Part shown: positions 55,351-64,000 of the stretch, piece by piece
Position numbering within the stretch: the first letter of the stretch is position 1
Layout of the letters: each line of letters opens with the position of its first letter
Assembly: GCA_002286855.1 (NCBI GenBank)
Contig: NRSV01000037.1
Span: 62,001 to 126,000 of the forward strand
Direction of reading: 5' to 3'
Source: Bipolaris cookei
Taxonomy: Eukaryota > Ascomycota > Dothideomycetes > Pleosporales > Pleosporaceae
Length of the DNA stretch: 64,000 nt
Made by a program: the position numbers and the translations under genes
The notes under the pieces: generated by a model
Told to the model about the DNA's origin: nothing
Seen by the model: the letters and a program-made list of their open reading frames with translations, nothing else
Databases searched by the model: none

Positions 55351-56754
55351 TGGTAACAGCAGAAGCAGCGGCTCACTGTGATACGAGCCGACACGGCCAG
55401 TCAGTGAGCGAGTCGCTCAAGTCCGGCAGAGCGACGGATGCTAGTCGTTCGCTTCGGCAAGGTACAAAGGTACAACACTTTCTTGTGTGGATCTGCTCTC
55501 GAGTCCCCCCTTGCATCAGCCTCGCATGCACGTCGAACCCAACTGCAACTACTTCGCCGCCGCACGGGCAGCTCGCCATGGCTGCTGGGACCGACAGAGG
55601 GCGCCGGTGCAGGCGTGGCCAGCCAACGGGCCATGTCTAGGTGAGTGGGTAGTATGTATGTGTAGACACGACACGTGAAAGGGCGTGTGGAGGCGTGCAG
55701 AGTCGGAGTCGGATGTGCAGCACTTGTTCGCACGCCTGGCTTACTCTGCTTGCTCTACGTCTACACTAGAGTGAGAGTAGTATGACTGCGGGCTGCAAGT
55801 CTGACGGGCGGACACGACGGGGGCCTGGACGGGTTGCATGCCATAGGCGGGCTCAGGGATCTGCAGACCAGATGGTCCTTGTCGCCGCTGGCTCACCAAT
55901 TGCTGTAAACCCCAGCCCTTGTGCTGGTGCCAGGCCGCCAAGAGGCCGTCTGTCCTGTGCCTTACTCTCCATACTCGCTCTTGCTACTTACTTAGCTACT
56001 TACTATCGGCTTCCCAGCCAACCCCTCCTCGCATCTAGCCGCGACGCAATCGTGACTTTGTCTCGAATCCCGCTCTCCTGCATTTCCCCCCCACCACACC
56101 CCCCTCGAGCACTCTGCTGCGCCTGTCCATCCCCACTCCCAGCCCTTCCTCCTGCTGCCCGTCTTCTGCGGCTCCCGTGCCTGTGTGTGCGCTGCGACCC
56201 GGACCCCGTCGACGAGGGGCTGCTAGCTGTACCCTCCCCGCCACCTGAGGCATCCGACCACGCGCCTTATCACACTCACCACCCACCCAAACTCCGAGCA
56301 TCCGTGCTTGCTCAACCTCCACCACACGCCTGGTTCGTCCACCCACGACCCGCCCATAACAAACCCACGCCGCGACCCACCATATCCTGTCAACCACACT
56401 TGTGCACCGACGTTCCTTTGTCTTCGCTCGCTGGAGGCAGCGCCCGGATGTTGTTGCAACGCTGCTCTTCATTCGTCATCATCCCGTTTCAGCCTTCTCT
56501 CGCCCGCTTCAGGAACGCCCGGCACTGTTCCTCTGATCGCGCCGCTCAAAGCTACCTGCCTGCATCCTGCGTCCTGCGCTTACGTTAACCTTGTACTCTG
56601 CCCCCCCATCGCCTGCGCCCTTGGTAAGCGTCTTCTCATTGTGCACATCGCGACATAACACGCGCCCCGTTCCCGTAGACGTGCGCACCGCACATTGCAC
56701 CACACGCGACAAGAGGAGGATAGTCCAGGTTGCTAAGCCGCCACCTTCTCCGCC

Positions 56755-58943
56755 ATGTCTAGCTTTCAAGCAGTCAACACTACCCTGCCGGTCCCGGAGC
56801 CGCCACAAGGGCGTCCAGGCGACGAGACGACCCCCACAACACCCCGCCCAAACAACAGATTCTTTGCAGAACCAAAGCCCGCGGAAGATGTTCGTGCAGA
56901 AGACCCGGCGGCAAAGACACCCACACGCAATACATTTGCAGGACTTGCTGGCCAGCGCCCGCTGCCATCGTCTCCCTTTACCCCCGCCCGCGAATTAAGC
57001 GAAACACCATCAGCTTCGAACAAGAGCGAGCAGAGTAGAGAGGATGCACAGAAAGCCACACAAGACGTACAGATGGGCGACGGTGATGACGACAAAGACG
57101 GATCCGACAATGAGAGCGTGACGAGCGATTCAAACCGGCCGTCCAAAAAGAAGAAGGGACAGCGCTTCTTCTGCACAGACTTCCCGCCCTGCAACTTGAG
57201 CTTCACTCGGAGCGAACATTTGGCACGGCACATTCGGTACGTGCTCTGCTGTTTGACTTATTGTACTTTCCTAACGTGCCCCCCAGTAAACATACGGGTG
57301 AACGACCCTTCCAGTGCCACTGCTCCAGACGCTTCTCTCGTCTCGACAACCTGCGGCAACATGCACAAACTGTCCATGTAAATGAAGACATCCCGTCCGA
57401 ATCCCTCGCCGCAACAGGCACAAGGTTTCAACGCCAAATACGAACTGACCGCGTACGCCCGCCTGGGAACCGCTCCCGTGCAAATACACTGGGCAGCACA
57501 GGCGGACACAGTCGTGGCCACAGCAGGAATTTGTCAGCTTCCAGCATCACATCCACCATGTCAAGTGTGAGTGTAGCCCAATCACCAGATATTCGCCGCA
57601 GACCTCCACCTCTCGCCATGGCTAGTGATGGCGGTGCGAGTGCCAGAGCACGCCTGTCGCTTAACACGGCAAGTGCATATGATCCGCCCATGATGGGCAG
57701 TCCCGGGCCTGTTGAATATGACACACCCTCTAATGCACCTACAACGCCTACATCTGCTACCTTCTCCACAGCCACTGGTAGCCCTGCTCATTTTGGATCA
57801 ACTATGCAATCTCCTGCGACAAGCACTTCAAGACCAGTATCCTGGGCTGGACCACCGCCACCAGGACGTCGACAGTCTGTTTCGTCCAATGCAAACCCAA
57901 ACCCAAACCCAAACCCAAACCCCTTCACTGGTCCTCCTGGACAAGGCCTTCCAACCTATATTACACCTCTGCAATCGACAGCCCCTCCTACATATTCCAT
58001 ACAAAGCAGCGCATACGCTAGCCCTACCGTCTCCAACTTCTCTGAATCCAAAGGCGACTCCAACGCTGATGCAGACTGGAGGCGACGAACTTGGCACCCA
58101 GGAACCTATTCTGGCCCTCGACCAGCGACGAGTGGATTGGGCTATCACCAAACACCTGATGCTCCACGACCACTGTACACCTCACAGCCTGCTGCCTCAC
58201 AGACTACCAGACTTCCGGGCATTGAGAGCTTTGACCATGCTCCGCCTCCACCGACACTACCTCGACGTCAGCCAAGTCCAATGCAGGTAGACACTCCTGG
58301 CCGCCCACTGACATACCATGCACCAAGAGAACCTCCGCCTAATCGGGGCCATCACAAGCGAACAAGCATTTCATGGGAGATCGATCGACTGAACATCGCC
58401 GGCCCGGGTTCACAAAGAGAGCAATGGTCGCAACAGTATCCCGGCAGTGCAGGGCGGACAAGTACCGCAAGACCAACGACAGCACCGCACGGTTACTTCA
58501 ATCGACAGCCGGCTAACCTTCAACCTATCCAGATCCCGTCAATAAACTCGTCACCACGGACGTCCCAAGATCAGCCAGAGACTCCACGAAAGAACAAACG
58601 ACAAGCCTGGTACAATGGACCTATGAGTCAACCGCAGCGGGCAATGCAGCGTACGTCACCTGAGGATTCTAGCAGTAGTGAAGGAGTGCCGACACCAGGG
58701 ACCATGATCGACTATCACCCTGCTATTGTGCATAGCAATGGGTATGTCGAGGCGCCAGTTGTTGTTGAAGATCACAAGCCCACGCCCCCGACATCCATCA
58801 TGGAAAGGCCCCATCCTCTACACTCACAGCCACATCAGCACTACCATACCCACAGTCTCTCCAGTTCTAGCTCAGGCTATCATCCACAGCGCGAGCCTTC
58901 CGAGCGGGGACCCGTGATGTTCGGTCCATCGCCCGCCCAGCCG

Positions 58944-58975
<32 letters not shown>

Positions 58976-59048
58976 CGACATGAGACGACTGGAAGCGCTC
59001 GTTGCCGTGGCGACAGGGGAACAGCAAGCCGTCGAGCACCGACACTGA
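56755..59048 (+). CDS. C2H2 zinc finger transcription factor
   Basis: Two exons (56755-57236 and 57287-59048, 50-nt intron) encode about 747 residues. The N-terminus (MSSFQAVNTTLPVPEPPQG) is disordered, with an acidic then basic stretch (SKKKKGQRFF). Two adjacent C2H2 fingers lie at about residues 138-194: CTDFPPCNLSFTRSEHLARH with IRKH, then TGERPFQCHCSRRFSRLDNL with RQHAQTVH. The linker TGERPF is canonical, and the intron falls inside the first finger. RSEHLAR and RLDNLRQ are the presumed DNA-contact helices. Finger 2 has an unusual one-residue gap between its cysteines (CHC), and finger 1 a five-residue gap. The long C-terminal part is Pro/Ser/Gln-rich with Asn-Pro and poly-Asn runs, like a transactivation region. 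Related stress-type factors such as Msn2 share the two-finger layout; the exact orthologue is not established. Confidence 0.88.
57893..57921. repeat. In-frame AAACCC hexamer repeat
   Basis: About five units encode an Asn-Pro run inside the C2H2 factor. Confidence 0.85.
58944..58976. repeat. AAC trinucleotide repeat (poly-Asn)
   Basis: Eleven perfect AAC codons near the C-terminus of the C2H2 factor. Confidence 0.9.
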
Positions 59049-60284
59049 AATTTTACAGTAGATTAATTTTGGCAATTCACCTTTCTCTTTTTCCTCTAGT
59101 TGCTATTATCACCTCACAGACATCTACATCCATCCAACCTTTTTCCAGCCAAGACACGTCGCCATCATAATCATGATGATCCCACCAGATAACGCTTACG
59201 ATTTTAACGACCAAACGCAAAGAAAAAGATAACATGACGAATTTCTCTCTTTCTTCACGATTGAAACGTTAAATCTACATGACATCAGAATTCATGGCCT
59301 TGCTCATAGCATTCTCCAACTACGCTATCTCACTTTCTCTCCTTTTTCTGGGGGAGAGGGGGGGGGGTTTGATTTTTTCTGTGATTTTTTCTCGTTTTCT
59401 TTCCAATTAGCCAAACGGGTCCTATGTTTCTTCGGCCCTGTTCGAAATTCGATCATCTACCTTTGTTACATTCTGAGTTGCTGCAACCTGTGTTGGCCTC
59501 GAATATTCCTTGGGATACCCCGATCCGGCATTTTTTTTCCTTTTCCTTGTTCTTTTTTCTCCTCTCCCTATATGTCCTCATCTTTGGTCTTCTGTTTTTT
59601 CTTTGAGCTTTCTAGTACAGCGGTTGTTTGGGTCGGTGTTAGGGATTATACCAATTCGTACACCAGCGGGAGTTTTGTCTTTTTTTTTGATTTTGTTTTG
59701 ATGGGATTTATTGTCTTGTGCATTTTCCATGGTTCGGTTATGTCCTTTTTTCTTTTTCTTTGCCTATATTCTTGGGCTGTTTTGTTGGGTTGGGGCTGGA
59801 TATATTGAATTGGAAGTTGAAGGAATTGGAATACTTGCACCTAGCTTACTAGTTTGGTTCTTTGGAACCCAGGTTGAATACGTCTGTACATATTTTCTTG
59901 TCCCGTGCCCCCTCCTTCCCCCCCCCCTATATCTCCCCTCAGACTATCAAATGCACACTGTCTGTGCTTTAGTGAACATTCAGCTTTTGTCCCAATTCGC
60001 GGCCGGTAGTGTTGAAACGTGTGATGTTGCCATCTGCCATGTACAGGTTCAGTTTGTTAGTCAGAGAGAAAAGACTGAACAAGGAAAAGTCGTAATCATT
60101 ACTTGTCTTTTTTTTTCTTATCATCGAGAATAACACTCCCCTCACTGCCGCGTATCCATCATGCGCGCAGACCGTCCAATTGTGTCTTGATGCATATATC
60201 GTACACTAACCTGCACTTGTGCAACTCTACTCTGGCTTACGAGAGAAAAAAACCCCCAAGAGAAGAGTCCTCTTCCAAACTCCC
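59049..60284. other. T-rich convergent intergenic region
   Basis: About 1.2 kb between the convergent C2H2 factor and RPN12 genes. It is rich in T tracts and contains a G run at about 59358-59367 and a C run near 59921-59929. No gene is supported. Confidence 0.4.
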
Positions 60285-61198
60285 TTAAACAATCGTCTCC
60301 AACTCCCGCGCATAACCCAGTGTATTCTCAATAACCTGATCGCTCGTGACGAGGATATCCTTGCTTATGTAGTCATCTTCCTGCTGAGGAAAGTATATCC
60401 GTCCATCCTTGACCACCCATCCGGATTCCTTTGCAAAGTTGACGACGCTGCCTTCCGAGTCGAGGAAGAGGAGGGATTTGGCGTCGGAAATGGGGATGGA
60501 GGGGTATGCGCGTTCGCTGCACGAGGCGATTTCCTTGCGTATGGTTCCGATTAGAATCTAAAACAAAACAAGTGTTAATCAATCAAGTCCTTTTGTTTTC
60601 TTCAAATTCCCCTTTCCCTCAGCGGGCAAGATCCTGTGGGGGGATGACGTACCTCTGTGAACAGTCCAAACTCCTCACCAGGCACCCTCTCGCTCTTTGT
60701 CTCAACCCACACCTTATCATAGCTGCCCTCCATAAGCGCCTGCTCCAGCCTCACAGGGTACTGAATAAACTGGTCAGCTTCGAGCTTCGAGCCCGCCTGT
60801 GCAGCCGCCACCTCGAGCGTCTCAAGCAGCGTGTGGAACCCCGCGTAGTCGCCCTCACTCAGCAACAGCAATAGGTACAAGCCCGTGACTTTGCTGGAAT
60901 TGCTGCCGTCCTTGGGCAGTGTGGACTCCGGGAGGGCGTAAAAGGGCTGCAGCTGCTGGAAGTAGCGGGTAAAGGACTCGGTATCTTTGAGGCGGATCGA
61001 GATGATGGCGCCAAGCTCGAGTGTCTCGCGTGCTAGCTGCAGGTGTTTTCGCGGCGTTTTTTCTTGGGGGATCAGAGTGTTGAGGTTGAGCAGGGCGATC
61101 TTGGCTTTGCCTAGTAAAGATGTTGATTGCTGGTAGTTGTGCGACTTGAGCGTCTGGTGGAGCTGCTGGAGCACGCTGGATAGTTCCTTCTCGGCCAT
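60285..61198 (-). CDS. RPN12: 26S proteasome regulatory subunit Rpn12
   Basis: Two exons on the minus strand (61198-60653 and 60557-60285, 95-nt intron) encode 272 residues, as expected for Rpn12/PSMD8. The protein begins MAEKELSSVLQQLHQTLKSH. Helical repeats of the PCI type follow (LLGKAKIALLNLNTLIPQ, GLYLLLLLSEGDYAGFHTLL, FIQYPVRLEQALMEGSYDKV). The splice joins EEFGLFTE to ILIGTIRKEIASCSERAYP. The C-terminus has SIPISDAKSLLFLDSEGSVV and VIENTLGYARELETIV, a typical ending. Rpn12 is a lid subunit that completes assembly of the 19S particle. The frame stays open upstream to another ATG at 61444, adding 82 unlike-family residues. I prefer 61198 because family members start there. Confidence 0.93.
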
Positions 61199-61892
61199 GG
61201 TGCGCGGTGATTCTGGTTTCTCGTTTGATGATATAGATGGTGAACAAGAGGGAGCTTGGGTGGGTTGCAGTAGCCGAATGAGTGATGTGGTGGTGGAGTT
61301 GTTTGTCGCGGCGGGTGGAAGCTTCGACCGTGTACGTCGGGGGACCGTCGGCGTCGGAGGTGCTGCTGGGCTTAGCGTCTGGGGGCTGACCAACCGCCAC
61401 GCCGTATCGTAGCCTTCAAACGTGCGATAACGAATGTATGCCATCTTTTATGCATATGTCTACAGTAGCGAAAAAGAATACATGTACACAAAAATAAACA
61501 GGTACATCCTAAGCAGCTTATAATTAAAAAAGCAACCTTGAATTTCATCACAGATCAGGCACCAGTTTCTGCAGATGACCAGAATGGTCACACTGCCTCA
61601 GAAGTCCCGAAATACTATTGGCGATTCCAAAGTCCTAGTACTAGCCTACCTGTTCTTCCGACACTGCAGCTGACATCACTTCAGATACTTATACAACCTG
61701 TGATCTGTGTGATCCCAGTGGGTCCGTGGCGTGTTGGTCCATGTGTCATATAAAGATAGATGTTGTCCCTACAAATCTATTGTACGAAGCAAACAAGTGA
61801 GTCTCCTCTTATTTGACAGACTAGAAATCCAAATATGCGTTAAATTGCTACTGAAACCTGAGTGTGGGACAAACTAGATCGGTGTGGCCCAT
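61199..61892. other. Region between RPN12 and SLD2
   Basis: About 690 bp. It holds the RPN12 promoter and the SLD2 3' end. The open extension of the RPN12 frame to 61444 is noted under findings. Nothing else is supported. Confidence 0.4.
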
Positions 61893-63400
61893 CTATCTTC
61901 TCCTGCCAAACCTCCCCTTTCCGCCGGTCCCTGTTTTTCCCTTGATGTTCAGTCTCCGATAATTTGCATTGGCTGTAGCTTTGATTTTCCGCGCGGCTGT
62001 CTTTATAATGTTTTCCTTTTTCGACTTCTCGTTTGCTTCTTGTGGTTTTTTCGTCACTTCCCGTACTTTCGGAGTATGCGACACGTCGCTAGCATAGTCT
62101 GATCCATCATCCACGTCTGTACCAAACTCGTTTTCTATTTCTGCTGGTACTTGCATCTCTGGCACACGTGTCTGCTCTTGCACATCATCATGTGTTTCTG
62201 GTGCTGGTGTTGGCTTAGGCTTAACAATGTTTGGACGCACTGGAGATGGTTAATAAAGTGCTTATTTCAAACGAAAACCAAGTCATACTTATCACCCGTC
62301 GTGTTTGCCTCTTCATTCCCTTCTTCTTCCATGCCCTCCGAGGTTTGCCATCGGGACCCAGTTCCGGTTCTTCCTCGCTGTCTTCTTCAGATTCAATACC
62401 CCGATCTGGACCTAAGGGCATCGGCGCTTGGCTGTCTTGCACTAAGAGTTGCGGTACTCTGGGTTTCTTTGGAGCTACTATGCCTTCTTCTTCCATTTCC
62501 AGTTCTCGCATAATATCCGCCTCTTCATCAAGCTTGTCGTCCTCATCTTTCTTCATAGCCTGTATCATAGCAGTCAAACTGCGTCCTAGCCCCCGCCGCT
62601 TCCATGGCGCTGGTCGAGGGGTTGCTTCATCTTCTTCATCAATTGCGCCCAGAGCATTGTCTCTTCGAAGAAAAGCAGGTGTCGCTAACCCATGTATCGT
62701 AGATGAAGGTGTCCCTTCCTCGTCTAGTCTTCTTTTCTTTGGTGTAACGAATTGATTCAGCAGAAAGCGCTTTCCGGCCGATAGCGGTGTTCTCTCTCCT
62801 CTCGCTCGAGACTCCAGTAATGCTTCGCTTGCTCCATCTTCCAACCCCTTACTCGGTGTCTGTGGCACATTCAACCCCACTTCTCCAAGCACAGTCCTCG
62901 ATTTGGTAGGGGTGAGTGCAAAAGGTAGCTGATCAAAAAGGCCTAGGACTATGCCATCGCGTTGCGGGGTTGGTCCGATTACGGCAGGCCCTTGTGGTGA
63001 AAGGAGATCGGCCGCTTGGGTGACGTTCTCTGAAAGCTCGTCCTCCTCCCTCTTTCTTTTCATGGGCGTGGTAACAACAGCCTTGGGCGCTGCTTTTGTC
63101 GTGCGCTCTGTGTCGACGGCTGCGTTCCGGTTTCTAGTTCGCTTCGAGGGTGTTTCCGGAGCTGCTTTTCGTGAGAGCTGTGCCCTCAGCTTACTGTATT
63201 CTTTGTATTTTTGTGCTGTACTTTTGTTAGTATGGTTATAGTATGTCCTTATCCAGCGCGTGCATACAAATCTCGGCATTGGCCTTGATGTCGTCGCGTC
63301 CCGCCTTTCGGCCATGGTTCTGGGCCGCAAATTTCTTCTCCCAGACTTTCAGGTCTTGTCGTAATACAGTGCAGCGCTGTTCAATGTCGTCGTTACTCAT
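61893..63400 (-). CDS. SLD2: DNA replication regulator Sld2
   Basis: Three exons on the minus strand (63400-63268, 63215-62289, 62239-61893; introns 52 and 49 nt) encode 468 residues. The N-terminal Sld2 domain reads DLKVWEKKFAAQNHGRKAGR, DDIKANAEI and then SQKYKEYSKLRAQL across the first splice. The middle contains many Ser-Pro and Thr-Pro sites (ETPSKR, TPMKRK, LTPTKSR, QTPSKG, RTPLSAG, TPKKRR), candidate CDK targets. The basic block KKKGMKRQTRRVIMRPN is formed across the second splice and is characteristic. The C-terminus is highly basic (ARKIKATANANYRRL, KGRFGRRR). CDK-phosphorylated Sld2 binds Dpb11 to help load the replicative helicase. The donor of intron 2 is GTATGA, chosen because only it restores the frame. 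Confidence 0.9.
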
Positions 63401-63704
63401 GGTGACTGGCGTAGAATCGTATGGGCAAAAAGTAAGCAAAAGCGGGCAAGAGAGAAGTGTAATTGATGCCGACATTAAATCGCGGTACGCGTTACGTGCA
63501 CGCGACAAGACACCGCTAGCAGGGGTATCTCAGCCCTACCGGCTCCACACCACATGTGCATCATTCACTAGCATTTCATTGGCGAGCATGACGCATCAGA
63601 TATATTCTACAAAATATCCTTCACAACTCCGCGCTCGTATGCTTGAGAGCTCGAAGGTCACGTCGCTGATGCACAAAAGAAAAGCCTAATCGAAATTGGG
63701 GAAT
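63401..63704. other. Short intergenic region between SLD2 and the lipoamide dehydrogenase gene
   Basis: About 300 bp containing the SLD2 promoter and the 3' end of the next minus-strand gene. Nothing else is seen. Confidence 0.4.
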
Positions 63705-64000
63705 CTAGTAGTGAACAGCCTTGTCGTAGGTGGCCATGGCAGCCTCCTTGAACGCCTCAGCAAGAGTAGGATGAGCGTGACATGTGCGCGCAACATCTGC
63801 ATAATTGTTAGTGCTAATCCAAGAAGATTTTTGATCCCATTCAACTTACCCTCAGAGCTGGCGCCGTATTCCAGTGCAAGCGTACCTTCTGCAATCATCT
63901 CACCGGCGTTGGGACCAATGATGTGAATACCCAATATCCGGTCGGTCTGAGCATCTGACAGGAACTTGACCATACCCTCAGTATCAAGGTTGGTCTTGGC
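63705..64000 (-). CDS. LPD1: Dihydrolipoamide dehydrogenase, C-terminal part (cut by window edge)
   Basis: Two exons on the minus strand (from beyond 64000 down to 63850, and 63796-63705; 53-nt intron) encode the last 80 or so residues. The segment DRILGIHIIGPNAGEMIAEG and TLALEYGASSE joins DVARTCHAHPTLAEAFKEAA and ends AMATYDKAVHY. The CHAHPTLAEA motif holds the active-site His-Glu pair of the pyridine nucleotide disulfide oxidoreductase dimerisation domain. The protein is the E3 subunit of mitochondrial pyruvate and 2-oxoglutarate dehydrogenase complexes and of the glycine cleavage system. The start, signal and FAD domain are outside the window. Confidence 0.93.

Larger units (their letters stand above)
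54192..56754. other. Long intergenic and leader region with several microsatellites
   Basis: About 2.6 kb upstream of the C2H2 factor. It holds a GCGTAG repeat, a TAGGG array and a CAG-rich array, then a pyrimidine-rich stretch (about 55.9-56.6 kb) that looks like a long promoter or 5' UTR. Long open frames here are compositional and not supported. Confidence 0.45.

Noticed and set aside
55782..56588. 268-codon open frame upstream of the C2H2 factor
   Set aside because: Composition is that of translated pyrimidine-rich leader DNA (Pro, Ser, Leu, Cys). No domain is visible, and frames on the other strand are also open.
1..64000. Secondary-metabolite cluster, CRISPR array, rRNA or viral insertion
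   Set aside because: No polyketide or peptide synthase, cytochrome cluster, spaced repeats, rRNA segments or viral replication genes were seen.

Overview
The window is a piece of a filamentous ascomycete chromosome. Genes are split by many short (46-66 nt) GT-AG introns with CTAAC-like branch points. Ribosomal proteins, MCM2, SEC24, ATG9, an eisosome protein and a large-subunit secreted catalase occur in fungal form, and two DNA transposons carry stop codons of the kind left by C-to-T mutation. The gene set and style suggest a Dothideomycete, probably Pleosporales. That placement is inference, since no species marker is present.

Layout. 1-5 kb: a secreted Ser/Thr/Pro-rich protein converges on a UBR7/Mlo2-type UBR-box protein. 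5-11 kb: MCM2, RPL30 and RPL10, all on the plus strand. 11-18.5 kb: ATG9 (minus), COG6 (plus), a BolA-like gene (minus) and a NIF3-like gene (plus), arranged as divergent and convergent pairs. 18.7 kb: an intron-containing tRNA-Asn. 19-22.6 kb: an unknown protein and a flotillin-like gene with a stop codon at codon 20. 22.6-36 kb: gene-poor, with three unrecognised proteins (a probable nuclear regulator, a secreted cysteine-containing protein and a small Ser-rich protein). 36.1-40.7 kb: a hotdog thioesterase gene, then two complete but dead pogo/Fot1-like transposons lying end to end. 41-47 kb: a coiled-coil protein and an eight-exon secreted catalase. 49.5-54.2 kb: a PIL1/LSP1 eisosome gene and SEC24. 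54-60 kb: a long leader region with microsatellites and a C2H2 transcription factor. 60-64 kb: RPN12, SLD2 and the 3' end of dihydrolipoamide dehydrogenase.

Most genes are unlinked housekeeping functions: replication (MCM2, SLD2), translation (RPL30, RPL10, tRNA-Asn), secretion (SEC24, COG6), membrane organisation (PIL1, flotillin), autophagy (ATG9) and protein turnover (UBR7-like, RPN12). No biosynthetic cluster, CRISPR array or rRNA was seen. I worked out exon boundaries by hand from splice signals, reading frame and family conservation. The most unusual items are the paired transposons, which each carry an extra 17-bp unit at the end where they meet; a PIL1 start codon split by an intron; and the flotillin stop codon. 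I found no convincing wholly new biological system.
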